Notes: generated by a model from the letters alone, not told the origin. 64,000 nt of DNA from Xenorhabdus anantnagensis (GCF_028598555.1 NZ_JAQRFN010000003.1:124001-188000); one strand, 5' to 3'. Shown: positions 1 to 10,330, counted from the first letter of the stretch. Translations and numbers: made by a program.

Positions 1-1318
1 TAACTTCAAACTTACCTTGATGCATATTATCCAGCATCACTTTCCACTCTTGATTTTGTAAAGTGACATCAACCCCCAGATTCTTTTTCCACATTGAGCT
101 GACGGCAATGGCAAGTTTTTTATGCGATTCATGAGTATTATAGAGCAGGTTAAATTTTAGAGGGTTATCTTGACCAAACCCAGCCTCATTCAATAACGCT
201 TTAGCTTTTTCAACACGCTGAGCTTGTGTCCATGAAGCATAATCTGGCTCTGTAAAATTAACACCTCCAATATTGGGCGGCATAATAGTATAAGCTGGTT
301 TTTGCCCCTGCCTTAATACTTTATATGCAATGACATCTCTATCCACAGCTAAATTTAATGCTTGCCTTACTTTAATATTATCAAATGGAGGTGTCTTATT
401 GTTAAATTCGTAAAAATAGCTTCCAAGCTTAGGTGATATATGCACTTGATCATTTATTGTTTTTTTCAACGATTCAAAAGATTCCAATGGAATTGTTTTA
501 GTAAAATCGATTTCTCCTGATAAATAACGATTTAAAGCCCCCTTTTCCGAACCAGTAACAAGATAAATGACTTTATTTATTACCGTATTTTTATCATTCC
601 AATAATTAGAATTCCTTATACCAATAACTTGTTCATTCACCTTCCAATCAGATAATTTAAAAGGCCCACTGCCAACAAAACTTCCCGGTCTTGTCCATTT
701 ATCGCCATGTTTCTTTATTACTTTTTCATTAAGAGGAACCATAACAGAGTGAGTCAATATCTGTAGAAAATCACCCATTGGTCTTTCTAACCTGATTTCT
801 ATCCTCATATCATCCAGTGCTTTTACCCCCAACTCTTCCCCTTTCTTTTTACCAATAAGTACATCATTAGCATTCATGATCGCTGCATTTTCCAGATAAC
901 TTCCATAAGGTGATACAGTATTGGGGTCAACCAGACGCCGCCAACTAAATACCACATCATGCGCCGTGATTGGTGAGCCATCTGACCATTTAAGCCCTTT
1001 TCTTAGATGGAAAATCCATGTTTTATTATCTTCCGTTTCCCAACGTTCCGCCAATCTTGGTTCAATATTGCCTTTCCTGTCGGTATAAACTAATCCATCA
1101 AAAAAGTCATGAATAATATCGAATTCAACATCGCTGGAAACTTTATGAGCATCCAATGAGGCAGGTTCTGACATATTATCACGCACGATTTCTTGTTTAT
1201 CTGCCAACCGTGTTCCTTCTGGGACAATCGCCGCATAAGATAGTGATATATTTCCAAAAATTAAAGCAATGGCACAGGGTAATAATTTTATTTTTTTACT
1301 GCTCGTTATTTTCCTCAT
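1..1318 (-). CDS. oppA: Periplasmic oligopeptide-binding protein OppA paralogue (3' end cut by window edge)
   Basis: Substrate-binding protein of a peptide ABC importer (SBP family 5); it would capture oligopeptides in the periplasm for OppBCDF. The frame is open from the ATG at 1318 to base 1 (439 codons), so about 100 C-terminal residues lie outside the window. It starts with a basic segment and hydrophobic signal peptide ending near SLSYA, then family motifs seen in all three copies here: ADKQEIVRDN, LRKGLKWSDG, PITAHDVVFSWRR, VRQALNLAVDR. The start has GGAG ten bases upstream; an upstream ATG overlapping that GGAG is followed by an in-frame stop, which shows that the apparent MEN/MEI starts of the two paralogues are not used. 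It is the most distal (3') member of a head-to-tail triplet; oppB may follow to the left, but this cannot be seen. Confidence 0.9.
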   Translation of the reverse strand, partial: MRKITSSKKIKLLPCAIALIFGNISLSYAAIVPEGTRLADKQEIVRDNMSEPASLDAHKVSSDVEFDIIHDFFDGLVYTDRKGNIEPRLAERWETEDNKTWIFHLRKGLKWSDGSPITAHDVVFSWRRLVDPNTVSPYGSYLENAAIMNANDVLIGKKKGEELGVKALDDMRIEIRLERPMGDFLQILTHSVMVPLNEKVIKKHGDKWTRPGSFVGSGPFKLSDWKVNEQVIGIRNSNYWNDKNTVINKVIYLVTGSEKGALNRYLSGEIDFTKTIPLESFESLKKTINDQVHISPKLGSYFYEFNNKTPPFDNIKVRQALNLAVDRDVIAYKVLRQGQKPAYTIMPPNIGGVNFTEPDYASWTQAQRVEKAKALLNEAGFGQDNPLKFNLLYNTHESHKKLAIAVSSMWKKNLGVDVTLQNQEWKVMLDNMHQGKFEV

Positions 1319-1383
1319 ATTTTAACTCTCCATAATTGTCTTTATTTTTCGAATCCAAGTTAGATTAATAATTACTATAACAA

Positions 1384-1408
1384 TCAGAGCCTGTTAACAG
1401 GCCCTGAT
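1384..1408 (-). terminator. Hairpin after second oppA copy
   Basis: Inverted repeat CAGAGCCTG-TTAA-CAGGCCCTG directly downstream of the stop of the oppA copy at 1414-3060. There is no clean U-run, so it may attenuate rather than end transcription between tandem oppA genes. Confidence 0.45.
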
Positions 1409-1413
1409 CTAAT

Positions 1414-3060
1414 TTAATGTTTAATGATATAGAGGTCTTTTGTAGAAATATAATCCATCGGGCTTACATAGAACCCGCCAACATACGGTTTTACCATTCG
1501 ATTACTGACATAACTATAAATCGGAATTACAGGCATATCATTGTTGAAAATATCCATCGCCTTTTGGTAATAAGCGATATCATTGGTTTCACCGGCTTTA
1601 ATCACCATCTGGTCGAAAGCACTATTTTCATAGAGCGGAATATTATGGCTGCTTCCTGTCAGGAAAGTATCCAAGAAAGACATAGGACTATTGTAATCGG
1701 CTGTCCATGCATATCTGACGACATCAAACTTGTTCTGATGCATATTATCCAACATCACTTTCCACTCTTGGTTTTGTAAGTTGGCTTGCACTCCTAAGTT
1801 CTGTTTCCACATTGAAGTGACAGCAATAGCAATCTTTTTATGCGATTCTCTTGTGTTATAAAGTAAGTTAAATTTGAGTGGATTACTTTGATTAAAACCT
1901 GCTTCATTTAACAATTTTTTGGCTTCTTTAATCCTTTGTTCCTGTGTCCATGAGGCATATTCTGGTGGATTTAATACAATGCCTCCAATATTAGGAGGAA
2001 GAATATTGTAAGCGGGAAGTTGCCCCATTCCCAATACCTTTTCAGCGATCACATCTCTGTCTATAGCTAAGTTTAATGCCTTCCTGACTCTGACATCATT
2101 AAATGGCGGTTTTTGAGTATTGAAGACGTAATAGTAGGTACTGAGCATCGGATTAATATGAACTTGATCACCCAATGTTTTCTTTAATGATGCAAAAGAG
2201 TCCAAGGGAATGGTCATGGTCATGTCAATTTCACCAGCAAGATAACGATTTAAATCCGACTTTTCTGATGTAAGAGCAAGATAAGTGACTTTATTAATTA
2301 TCGTGTTTTTATCATCCCAATAATGGTGATTCCTGACCCCAATAACATTTTCATTCACTTTCCATTCAGACAATTTAAACGCACCACTGCCTACAAAAGT
2401 ATCTGGATGTGTCCATTGATCTCCCTGCTTTTTGACCACTTTTTCACTGATAGGAACTAAAATTGGATGAGTTAGCATCTGCAAGAAATAAGCCACTGGC
2501 TTATCAAGTTTTACTTCCAGTGTGAAATCATCCAGAGCTTTAACACCAAGCTCTTCCACTTTTTTCTTACCTAACAATACGTCGTTTGCATTAATGACAT
2601 GGGCTGTTCCAAGATAACTGCCATAAGGAGAACCCATTGTCGGATCAAGTAAACGCCGCCAGCTAAATACCACATCATGCGCGGTGATTGGCGAACCATC
2701 AGACCATTTCGCTCCTTTTCTTAAATGAAAAACCCATGTTTGATTGTCATCGGTTTCCCAACGTTCTACCAATCTCGGTTCGATATTGCCTTTTCTATCG
2801 GTGTAAACTAAACCATCAAAAAAATCATGGATAATATTCAGTTCGACATTACTTTCTACTTTATGCACATCCAATGAAGCGGGGAAAGAGCCATTATTAC
2901 GCACAATCTCTTGTTTCTCAGCCAATTGAGTGCCCGGTGGAATAACTGCGGCGTGGGATGGTGTGATATTTGCTACGATATTTGCTAATAGTATTCCCAT
3001 TGAGAAAGTAAGGATTTTAGTCATCTTGTTTTTACGTATCTTCGCCATGATTTTTTTCAT
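1414..3060 (-). CDS. oppA: Periplasmic oligopeptide-binding protein OppA paralogue (complete, middle copy)
   Basis: 548-residue peptide-binding protein of an Opp-type ABC importer, acting in the periplasm. The signal peptide (basic residues 1-13, hydrophobic core, cleavage near ITPSHA) precedes two lobes with the SBP family 5 motifs LRKGAKWSDG and ITAHDVVFSWRR, and the C-terminal lobe motif VRYAWTADYNSP near residue 455. I use the ATG at 3060 because GGAG lies nine bases before it; an in-frame ATG at 3075 actually contains that GGAG. The length matches E. coli OppA (543). The gap to the downstream copy is only 95 bases and holds a hairpin, so the copies probably share transcription in part. 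The three copies differ most in the region that lines the peptide pocket, so they may differ in specificity (inference). Confidence 0.93.
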   Translation of the reverse strand: MKKIMAKIRKNKMTKILTFSMGILLANIVANITPSHAAVIPPGTQLAEKQEIVRNNGSFPASLDVHKVESNVELNIIHDFFDGLVYTDRKGNIEPRLVERWETDDNQTWVFHLRKGAKWSDGSPITAHDVVFSWRRLLDPTMGSPYGSYLGTAHVINANDVLLGKKKVEELGVKALDDFTLEVKLDKPVAYFLQMLTHPILVPISEKVVKKQGDQWTHPDTFVGSGAFKLSEWKVNENVIGVRNHHYWDDKNTIINKVTYLALTSEKSDLNRYLAGEIDMTMTIPLDSFASLKKTLGDQVHINPMLSTYYYVFNTQKPPFNDVRVRKALNLAIDRDVIAEKVLGMGQLPAYNILPPNIGGIVLNPPEYASWTQEQRIKEAKKLLNEAGFNQSNPLKFNLLYNTRESHKKIAIAVTSMWKQNLGVQANLQNQEWKVMLDNMHQNKFDVVRYAWTADYNSPMSFLDTFLTGSSHNIPLYENSAFDQMVIKAGETNDIAYYQKAMDIFNNDMPVIPIYSYVSNRMVKPYVGGFYVSPMDYISTKDLYIIKH

Positions 3061-3149
3061 GTTTTTATTCTCCATTAATTTCAGGCTTTATTATTACATT
3101 ACGCTACCATGTTTGTTTTAATTATAATTTCAATTAATTTAATCAAGTA

Positions 3150-3179
3150 ATAAGAGCCTGATTTAATCAGCTCTTATTA
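3150..3179 (-). terminator. Hairpin after third oppA copy
   Basis: Inverted repeat AATAAGAGC...GCTCTTATT with an inner CTGAT/ATCAG pairing, just after the stop of the oppA copy at 3188-4822. The sequence after it is AT-rich but has no long U-run. Confidence 0.5.
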
Positions 3180-3187
3180 TTTAATAT

Positions 3188-4822
3188 TTAGTTTTTTATA
3201 ATATAAAGATCTTTTGTTGGAATATTTCCCAATGAATCAATATGAACGCCACCAACATGAGGCTTAATTAATTTCACACGGACATAATAATAAACTGGAA
3301 TAGCAGGAATCTCTTTATTGAGAATATCAATGGCCTGTTGGTAATCGGCTGGATCGTTAGTTTCGTCTGCTTTTAAAACCCATTTATCAAATTCCTTATT
3401 TTGATATCTCATGTGGTTATTGGTATTTCCTGATGTGAAAATATCTAAAAAGCTGGTCGGGCTACTATAATCAGCATTCCACGCGTATCTCGTCAGCTCG
3501 AAGTTGCCTTGGGTCATACTATCATTCTGTGTTTTAGTTTCCTGATTTTGTAAAATAACCTCTACACCGAGATGCTTTTTCCATGCCGAGCTGGCAGCAA
3601 TAGCAATTTTTTTATGAGCTTCGGAGGTGTTATATAGCAAGGTAAACTTAAGTGGGTTCTTTTCATCAAAACCCGCTTCACTCAGTAACGCTTTGGCCTT
3701 TGCAACACGTTGTTCTTGTGTCCATGAAGCATGTTCAGGATGTTTTAAATATATGCCCCCACTGCCTGGCGCCATCACGTCATAAGCGGGTTTTTGTCCA
3801 TTACCCAATACTTTGTCGGTGATAATGTTTCTATCCAATGCTAAAGTCAGCGCCTGTCTGACCCGAACATCATTAAACAACGGTTTTTGCATATTAAACA
3901 GATAATAATAAACACTCATTACGGGTTTGACATGCAATTGATCACCAAACTTTTTCTTAACCATTGGCAAGAATTCTGATGGCCCACCATTGGATATATC
4001 AATCTCTCCGGTCATATAACGGTTAAGGTCAGCTTTATAATCTGATAATGGCAGGTAATTGACTTTATTTATTACGGTATTTTTATCGTTCCAATAATAA
4101 GGGTTTCTGACACCAACAATTTTTTCATTCACCACCCATTCAGAGAGTTTAAAAGGCCCATTACTGACAAAATTTTGTGGCAGAGTCCATTTACTGCCAT
4201 GTTTTTTGATAACCTTCCCACTAACAGGAGATACTGCGGGATGTGCCATCATATGCAGAAAACCCGCTTTTGGCCTTTCCAGTGTAATTTCTACCGTTTC
4301 ATCATCCAGTGCGTTGACACCCAGCTCTTCTGGTTTTTTCTTGCCAGACAACACATCACGGGCATTTACAATCTTAGCTTGGATCAAGTAACTACCGTAA
4401 GGAGAAATGGTGTCGGGCGTAACCAGACGCCGGAAAGAAAAAACCACATCATGGGCTGTAATTGGTGTTCCGTCAGACCATTTAACCCCTTTCCTTAAAT
4501 AGAAGATCCAGGTTTTATTATCTTTGTCTTCCCAGCGTTCAGCCAAAGCGGGGATAATATTCTCTTCTTTATCCTTATCAACCAAGCGTTCAAAAAAATC
4601 CTGCAAGATATCAAATTCACTACTACCCTCAGATTTATGCGGATCTAAAGAACTTGGCTCAGAGAAATTATTACGGGTGATTTCTTGCTTATCCGCCAAT
4701 TGAACATTGGGAGGAACAACAGCAGCATAAGAGAGAGTAACGCTTCCTAAAATGAGACTGATAAAATAGGTTGATATTCTGGCTATTTTATTTTTTATTA
4801 TCCTTACTAGGATGTTCTGCAT
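3188..4822 (-). CDS. oppA: Periplasmic oligopeptide-binding protein OppA paralogue (complete, first copy of the triplet)
   Basis: 544-residue peptide-binding lipid-free periplasmic protein, third member of the tandem oppA set. The signal peptide ends near SVTLSYA; the mature part opens AVVPPNVQLADKQ, as in the other copies. Motifs LRKGVKWSDG, PITAHDVVFSFRR, VRQALTLALDR and TRYAWNADYSSPTSF are present. The start is the ATG at 4822, with GGAG nine bases upstream; the ATG at 4837 overlaps this GGAG and is rejected. It is the promoter-proximal copy. Upstream lies a 300-base spacer with a 14-bp tandem repeat, then a 5'-nucleotidase gene on the same strand. E. coli has a single oppA plus mppA, so the triplet is an expansion of this lineage. 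Confidence 0.93.
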   Translation of the reverse strand: MQNILVRIIKNKIARISTYFISLILGSVTLSYAAVVPPNVQLADKQEITRNNFSEPSSLDPHKSEGSSEFDILQDFFERLVDKDKEENIIPALAERWEDKDNKTWIFYLRKGVKWSDGTPITAHDVVFSFRRLVTPDTISPYGSYLIQAKIVNARDVLSGKKKPEELGVNALDDETVEITLERPKAGFLHMMAHPAVSPVSGKVIKKHGSKWTLPQNFVSNGPFKLSEWVVNEKIVGVRNPYYWNDKNTVINKVNYLPLSDYKADLNRYMTGEIDISNGGPSEFLPMVKKKFGDQLHVKPVMSVYYYLFNMQKPLFNDVRVRQALTLALDRNIITDKVLGNGQKPAYDVMAPGSGGIYLKHPEHASWTQEQRVAKAKALLSEAGFDEKNPLKFTLLYNTSEAHKKIAIAASSAWKKHLGVEVILQNQETKTQNDSMTQGNFELTRYAWNADYSSPTSFLDIFTSGNTNNHMRYQNKEFDKWVLKADETNDPADYQQAIDILNKEIPAIPVYYYVRVKLIKPHVGGVHIDSLGNIPTKDLYIIKN

Positions 4823-4874
4823 ATTAGAGATCTCCATAACTGTTTTTATTATTAAATAATCATTACATATATCA

Positions 4875-4930
4875 CTATTACCTTATAGCTATTACCTTAT
4901 AGCTATTACCTTATAACCATTACCTTATAA
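4875..4930. repeat. Four copies of a 14-bp tandem repeat
   Basis: The unit CTATTACCTTATAG is repeated four times with one or two changes per copy (4875-4888, 4889-4902, 4903-4916, 4917-4930), followed by a partial fifth copy. It sits 50 bases upstream of the first oppA start on the minus strand, so copy number could change the spacing of its control region. The rest of the 4823-5145 spacer is AT-rich with no gene. Confidence 0.9.
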
Positions 4931-5145
4931 CCATTACTGATATATAAATTACTACATTCAGTTATACCTTAGAGTAATTAGAATTCGCTTTAAAATTAAA
5001 TTTTTTCCAATACATGTTCCAATACAGAAGTGCAACGCATAATAATTAGCGTTGCACTTCTAATTTGGATCAAACAACCGTTACAGTATCTTTGATCTAT
5101 CTGTTTTATCTACCGCAAGTTGCGTTATCTTTTACCGCTGTCACA

Positions 5146-6783
5146 TTATTTTGCCCCAAGATCAATGATTCGATCTTGTTTCGGGTAATGGATTGGGGAT
5201 TTTTCCGAGAAGTATTTCACTACCGCATCGATATCCGGCACGTTATATACTGGATCGGTTCCCTCTTTGAATACGGAGAAGCTACTTCCGCCCGTCGCCA
5301 GATATTCATTGGCTGCTACACGGTATTTTGCTTTCAGATCAATTGGCTTCCCATTGATTTTGATCGAATTGACAATCACGCGATCGCCCACGGGTTTAGT
5401 GCTGTCCCAAGAATATTGGAGACTATGGGATACCGCCAGAACCTGCGGACGTGAACGATCCCACTGCTGCTCCAGCAATTGTTTGATCTGCTCACCAGTC
5501 AATGTCTTGGTCACCATCACATTGGAGAATGGCTGAACGGTATAAATTGCGTTATAAGTCACATCTCCCGCATCCATAGGCGCCCGGATACCGCCGTTGT
5601 TTACGAACGCGATCTGTGCCCCGCCATTTTCTTTGGCGGTTGTTGCGTATAAATGGGCATCCGCGATGACTTTACCCAATGCAGATTCCCCACCAGCGCT
5701 GGTTTCCTTGGTCAGATTGCTTTCCAACTTGCCAATAACGCGATTCGCCAGTGGTGTGGCTATTTTTTCGTAGGATGACAGTAGTTCGGTGATTTTTGGA
5801 TCTTTGCCGTATTTACGGTTATCAACCCAGATATTTTTAGCCTTGAAGTCCACCACATCTTTGGTGGTTTTATCCAATTTCAGATCTAATTGAGTAAGCA
5901 GTGCTCCATTGGATTGAGCAGACGTGACGGATTTACCATTAATCACGCAGTTATAAGCCTGATGGGTATGACCGCTGATCACAAAATCCACTTCTTTATC
6001 CAGATGATTGACGATCTCCAATACTTTGCCCGTCACATCATTACAGGCGTTGACGTCAATGCGCCCTCCGTCACGTTTTTGTGCAGCACCTTCGTGGATC
6101 AAAACCCCTATCGCTTTCACCCCTTTTTTCTGCAATTCCGGCACTAAGGCGTTAATGGTTTTGACTTCATTGGAAAACGTCAGTCCTTCTGTGCCTTGCG
6201 GAGTCACAATAGCCGGGGTTCCTTCCAGCGTCAGACCGATAAAGGCAACCGGAATACCATCAAATTCTTTGATGACATACTCAGGGAACAGCGTTTTCCC
6301 CGTTTCATTAACCGTAACGTTGGCAGACAGATATTGGAACTCCGCACCTTTAAACGGTTTTGGCCCCTGACACCCCGTCACCGGATGGCAACCGCCATTT
6401 TGCTTGCGCAGCAATTCACTTTTACCTTTGTCGAATTCATGGTTGCCGACCGAAGTCGCTTCCAATCCAGCCAGAGACAGCGCTTCGATGCTCGGTTCAT
6501 CATGGAACATGGAGGAAAGCAGTGGGCTGGCGCCGATCATATCCCCTGCGGCAACGACGATATTATTCGGATTCTCTTGTTTCAGCGCCTTAATCAAGGT
6601 CGCCATATGTTCGATGCCGCCCGGCTGGTTAGGGCCTGGGGCTTTTAGTGCGCCATGAAAATCATTCAGGCCCAGAACCCGCACATCCACGATATTTTCA
6701 GGATCATAAGCTGGCTTAGTTACACACCCTGCCAATAATGCAACACCAATCGCAATCGGAATTAATTTATATTTATAATTCAT
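5146..6783 (-). CDS. Bifunctional metallophosphatase/5'-nucleotidase lipoprotein (UshA family)
   Basis: 545-residue enzyme that would hydrolyse nucleotides (5'-NMP, possibly UDP-sugars) to nucleosides and phosphate in the periplasm. The N-terminal signal ends in the lipobox LLAGC with Cys20, so it should be a lipoprotein, unlike soluble UshA. The N-terminal calcineurin-like domain carries LNDFHG, GDMIGASPLL, VGNHEFDKG and SGHTH metal-binding motifs; the C-terminal 5'-nucleotidase domain carries VNNGGIRAPM. The frame can be opened at a TTG (6798), but the ATG at 6783 has GAGAGA upstream and gives the clean signal peptide. It lies between the oppA genes and cpdB on the same strand, with 131 bases to cpdB, which suggests a shared nucleotide-salvage role. 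Exact substrate is not readable from sequence. Confidence 0.9.
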   Translation of the reverse strand: MNYKYKLIPIAIGVALLAGCVTKPAYDPENIVDVRVLGLNDFHGALKAPGPNQPGGIEHMATLIKALKQENPNNIVVAAGDMIGASPLLSSMFHDEPSIEALSLAGLEATSVGNHEFDKGKSELLRKQNGGCHPVTGCQGPKPFKGAEFQYLSANVTVNETGKTLFPEYVIKEFDGIPVAFIGLTLEGTPAIVTPQGTEGLTFSNEVKTINALVPELQKKGVKAIGVLIHEGAAQKRDGGRIDVNACNDVTGKVLEIVNHLDKEVDFVISGHTHQAYNCVINGKSVTSAQSNGALLTQLDLKLDKTTKDVVDFKAKNIWVDNRKYGKDPKITELLSSYEKIATPLANRVIGKLESNLTKETSAGGESALGKVIADAHLYATTAKENGGAQIAFVNNGGIRAPMDAGDVTYNAIYTVQPFSNVMVTKTLTGEQIKQLLEQQWDRSRPQVLAVSHSLQYSWDSTKPVGDRVIVNSIKINGKPIDLKAKYRVAANEYLATGGSSFSVFKEGTDPVYNVPDIDAVVKYFSEKSPIHYPKQDRIIDLGAK

Positions 6784-6914
6784 TTTGTTATCTCTCAAGG
6801 TTCAGGTTTCAGACAATCAATTACTTCAAAATGTTTGCTATCACAGATAAATAATTTGCCTGCCCTCCAGCTATGCAGAAGGGCAGGTATCTCTATCATT
6901 AAGTTCAGTAAGGT

Positions 6915-8870
6915 TTATTTCTTCTCTGTCAGATCAATTTGATAGATCGCAAAACCGATATCATCATTTTTCAAGAACTTCACTGGATATTGGGCATGTT
7001 CTTTAATGAATTGCGCCGCTTTTTCTGATGGTGAAGTTTCAAAGCGAATATCTAACTTTTTATCTGTTTTAATTGGCAAGAATGACCAATTTTTCTCAGC
7101 CTGTGTGGATACTACGCCCTTCTCCTTGGTGATTCTGGAAATGTAAGAAGCCAGAATGGTGCGGTTTTCATCCGGTGATGCAAACGCAATGTGATCTTCT
7201 CCGGTTCCTGCGAATTTGCCGCCATAACCACGGTAATTATTGGTAGTGATCAGGAAAGTAGCTTTCGGATCAATCGGCTTGCCCTGATAGGTCACATTTT
7301 TGATGCGGTTCGCCCCTTTATTGATAAGCTGGCAATCTGTGTCGTATTTTGCAGGTTGGGTTAAGTCTATCTTATAGTTAACTCCCGCGATGGTATCGAA
7401 GTTATAAGTGCGGAAACCATCCCAGTTCAACAACTCTTGAGGTTTCGCAGAATCTGGATCGATCTGGTTAAACATGCCCGCAGAGCATTCCAGCCATTCA
7501 ACCACATCCACCCCGGTTGCCTTCACTACTACCAGTGTATTTGGATAGAGGTACAAATCAGCCGCGTTACGGAAAGTCAAATCACCTTTTTCCACTTCGA
7601 CAAAGTCAGCCGGTGCATTTTTACGTCCACCCGCTTTGAAAGGTGCGGCTGCCCCCAGAACAGGCAGCCCATCCAGATTTGGATCGCCTTGAACAAAACG
7701 TTTAGTGTAATCCACCTGCGCATCATTGACGATCTGCACGGTTGGATCACTCTGGATCAGCGCCAGATAGCTGTACATATTGGCAGAGGCTTTACCGATG
7801 AATTTACCAACGAAATCGCGGGTTCCCTGATGATCTTTTGCGATGATGGAGGCCAGTTTACTATCACGTTCAACCAGTGCTTTTTTATGCACTTTGTCAT
7901 AGATAGGGCGGGCTTCTGCTTTGGCTGATGCGACTTTCCACTCGCCACTGTCATTATTGATCACCATATCAACAACGCCCAGATGATCGCCCCACTGTCC
8001 CGGCATCACAGCAGGAATGCCGTTAACTGTTCCATTGGCAACATCAACGCCCTTGATACCGGCATATTCCTTGCTTGGGAACACGCCATGGGCATGACCA
8101 AACATGATGGCATTAATACCCGGAACTTTGCTCAGATAATAAACGGAGTTTTCTGCCATCGCTTTATAAGGTTCCTGAGAAAATCCTGAGTGCGGAATGG
8201 CAATAATCAGGTCTGCACCCTCTTTTTTCATTTGAGGAACGAATTTTTTCGCGGTTTCAGTGATGTCATTAACAACAACTTTGCCATCCAAATTTGCTTT
8301 GTCCCAAATGCTGATTTGTGGTGGAACAAAACCGATATAACCGACTTTAATGGTATGTGCTTTGCCTTCGCGATCTTTAACTGGGGTATTAACGATAATA
8401 TAAGGTGTGAAGTAATTTTTGCCGGTTTTGGCATCCATTATATTGGCGTTGATATAAGGGAATTTAGCACCAGCAATGGCCTGTTTCAGATAATCCAATC
8501 CGAAGTTGAATTCATGGTTCCCAAAGTTACCCACGGTATAGCCCATGGTATTCATCAATTTGTGGGCTGGGTGAACATCCTTTTTCTCCAACCCTTTTGC
8601 CGCCATGTAATCCGCCAGCGGGCTGCCTTGAATCAAATCACCGTTATCGACCAAGATTGCATTGGTTGCTTCAGCTTTGGCTGCCTTAATTAAGTTCGCT
8701 GTACGAACTAACCCAAACTGCTCAGTGGATTTATCTTTAAAGTAATCGAAATCGATCAGATTGCTGTGAATATCTGAAGTTTCCATTACCCGTAAATCCA
8801 CGGTTGCCGCGTTTACATTGAATGCCACCAACATTGCCAATGTTGACACTTTCAACACATTCTTCATCAT
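6915..8870 (-). CDS. cpdB: 2',3'-cyclic-nucleotide 2'-phosphodiesterase/3'-nucleotidase
   Basis: 651-residue periplasmic enzyme, same length class as E. coli CpdB (647). It converts 2',3'-cyclic nucleotides from RNA breakdown to 3'-nucleotides and then nucleosides. A signal peptide ends near FNVNA; the metallophosphatase domain follows with [10 protein letters not shown] (Asp33, His35), [20 protein letters not shown] and FGHAHGVFP; the C-terminal nucleotidase domain includes [16 protein letters not shown] lies eight bases before the ATG at 8870. The gene is 63 bases downstream of a porin on the same strand, with a hairpin between. In E. coli cpdB stands next to cysQ; here the neighbours are porins and a second nucleotidase, so the context has been rebuilt. 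Confidence 0.95.
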   Translation of the reverse strand: MMKNVLKVSTLAMLVAFNVNAATVDLRVMETSDIHSNLIDFDYFKDKSTEQFGLVRTANLIKAAKAEATNAILVDNGDLIQGSPLADYMAAKGLEKKDVHPAHKLMNTMGYTVGNFGNHEFNFGLDYLKQAIAGAKFPYINANIMDAKTGKNYFTPYIIVNTPVKDREGKAHTIKVGYIGFVPPQISIWDKANLDGKVVVNDITETAKKFVPQMKKEGADLIIAIPHSGFSQEPYKAMAENSVYYLSKVPGINAIMFGHAHGVFPSKEYAGIKGVDVANGTVNGIPAVMPGQWGDHLGVVDMVINNDSGEWKVASAKAEARPIYDKVHKKALVERDSKLASIIAKDHQGTRDFVGKFIGKASANMYSYLALIQSDPTVQIVNDAQVDYTKRFVQGDPNLDGLPVLGAAAPFKAGGRKNAPADFVEVEKGDLTFRNAADLYLYPNTLVVVKATGVDVVEWLECSAGMFNQIDPDSAKPQELLNWDGFRTYNFDTIAGVNYKIDLTQPAKYDTDCQLINKGANRIKNVTYQGKPIDPKATFLITTNNYRGYGGKFAGTGEDHIAFASPDENRTILASYISRITKEKGVVSTQAEKNWSFLPIKTDKKLDIRFETSPSEKAAQFIKEHAQYPVKFLKNDDIGFAIYQIDLTEKK

Positions 8871-8895
8871 GCTATGCCCCTTTATAGAATGATAC

Positions 8896-8920
8896 GGGAG
8901 AATCTGGGTCAGATTCTCCC
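8896..8920 (-). terminator. Porin-type hairpin between porin 1 and cpdB
   Basis: Inverted repeat GGGAGAATCTG...CAGATTCTCCC with a three-base loop, 13 bases after the porin stop. No U-run follows. Near-identical hairpins follow the other two tandem porins (10949-10971 and 12445-12469), so it was copied along with the genes. It may allow partial read-through into cpdB. Confidence 0.6.
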
Positions 8921-8933
8921 TATGAAATTTTGC

Positions 8934-10130
8934 TTAAAAAGACAAACGTGCTCCTGTTCCCAGAATGGTTTGTTTTTTATTTTTATAAGCCGGATTATCG
9001 CTACGGACATCATCGTATGCCGTTTCGACAAATAGGATCAGGTTATTGTACTTAGAAACCGCAAAACATTTATCTAAACCGATCGTGTAAGTCTGTTTTT
9101 TATAGTTGAATGTATTGGCATCCCCGTCACGCAGGTAATATCCTGCATACATGCCGCTTTCACTCTTATCCCAGTGCCATTTCATGCCCACGCCATACAA
9201 GTTTGCTTTCCAATCTCCTTTGACAGATTTTCTCTGTAGGCTTGTGCCTGCACCCTCCTTGTACACTAACCCTGAGTTTTTGGAACGCGCTATCCCATAA
9301 TCCAAACCAATGGAGAATTCACGTCCAGGGAAATAATATTCCACGCCAAAAGCCAGCAAGCTATCTTGTGGAGAAGCCAGACCAGCATCAACGGTACTTT
9401 CCCTTTTATTTTCGGTTCCTATCGTTACCGGTTTTTTCCTCTCTCCCGTTGCTTGAGAATAACCGGCACTGGCTTCCAGACCAAAGTCCGATTTATAGAA
9501 ACCAACTATTGAATAAGCGTGACGAATATCACCATGATGGCGTTCGTTATCCGAACCGGATTTACCACTGTAAGTTGCTGCAAGGTTGAAACCTTTATAA
9601 TTATTAGTTTGAACGAAAATAGTCTGAGGCAAGCGGGTAAGGAAGTTATTGTTACCAACTCCCTTGCTGTCATAACCCGTTGCCCGGCCCAGTACGTCGC
9701 TGAAATAAAACACTCCCGTGTTACCGTAGCCGTAACTGGATTTTTTCACCCAATCGATGGGAATATAAGTGCGGCCAATTCGCATTTCGCCAATATCACG
9801 ATGAGAGGCCCCGATATAACCAACGCGGTTATACATATCGAAGCCCGTTTTGACGTTATCGCTGTTAGTTCTTTGGGTATCAGAACCCCACTCCATTTTA
9901 CCGAATACGTTAATGTCTTTAGTCAATTCATGACTGGCGTTAACCCCGATGCGGCTACCGTCATCTTTAATTTGAATATCCCGATCATCACTGGTCACTG
10001 TCGTTTTCATACGAACTTGACCAGTCAAATCTACCTTGCTTCCTTTGTCGTTATATACTGTAACCGCATTGGCACTACCAGACATAGCCAATAAACCAAT
10101 TAAAGCAGCTAATGGTTTCATGCTTCTCAT
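8934..10130 (-). CDS. General porin, tandem copy 1 (single-hairpin form)
   Basis: 398-residue outer-membrane porin of the Gram-negative porin superfamily. Signal peptide residues 1-22 end SGSANA; the mature protein opens AVTVYNDKGSKVDLTGQ, the classic first strand (compare AEVYNKDGNKLDLYG of OmpF), and ends in the outer-membrane C-terminal Phe (GTGARLSF). It shows alternating beta-strand patterns throughout and the strand IGVNASHELTKDINVFGKME once only. I start at the ATG 10130, with GGGTG eight bases upstream; the longer frame begins at a GTG without a site. It is followed by a hairpin and cpdB. It shares a conserved upstream block with copy 3 (10166-10330 versus 13776-13933). Pore specificity cannot be read; proximity to nucleotidases and OppA suggests small hydrophilic nutrients. 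Confidence 0.9.
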   Translation of the reverse strand: MRSMKPLAALIGLLAMSGSANAVTVYNDKGSKVDLTGQVRMKTTVTSDDRDIQIKDDGSRIGVNASHELTKDINVFGKMEWGSDTQRTNSDNVKTGFDMYNRVGYIGASHRDIGEMRIGRTYIPIDWVKKSSYGYGNTGVFYFSDVLGRATGYDSKGVGNNNFLTRLPQTIFVQTNNYKGFNLAATYSGKSGSDNERHHGDIRHAYSIVGFYKSDFGLEASAGYSQATGERKKPVTIGTENKRESTVDAGLASPQDSLLAFGVEYYFPGREFSIGLDYGIARSKNSGLVYKEGAGTSLQRKSVKGDWKANLYGVGMKWHWDKSESGMYAGYYLRDGDANTFNYKKQTYTIGLDKCFAVSKYNNLILFVETAYDDVRSDNPAYKNKKQTILGTGARLSF

Positions 10131-10165
10131 AAATAAGACACCCACAAAATATTAAATTTAATAAT

Positions 10166-10330
10166 TTGATTTTCTTTCAGGCAAAAGCTCGCTCTATCGC
10201 AGAACAAACTGCAATAAATTTAGGGCAATATATTTAAGACAATAAATACCCGTCACAATTTTTTATCAAAAGAAAATCGCTCAAAAAATGACAAAATTGA
10301 ATGCTATTTAAAATTATCTAATCTCTATTA
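10166..10330 (-). promoter_or_regulatory. Conserved upstream block of porin 1 (shared with porin 3)
   Basis: From TTTCTTTCAGGCAAAAGCTC through ATCTAATCTCTATTA this stretch closely matches 13776-13933 upstream of porin 3 (shared GCTCG.TCTATCGCAGAA, CAATAAAT.CCCGTCAC, AGAAAATCGC). Retention outside the coding region suggests promoter and 5' untranslated elements. Porin 2 keeps only the first ~20 bases. Confidence 0.6.

Noticed and set aside
9519-10094. 191-codon plus-strand frame opposite porin 1, and similar frames opposite the other porins
   Set aside because: Antisense shadows; they lack ribosome-binding sites and the porin frames are certain.
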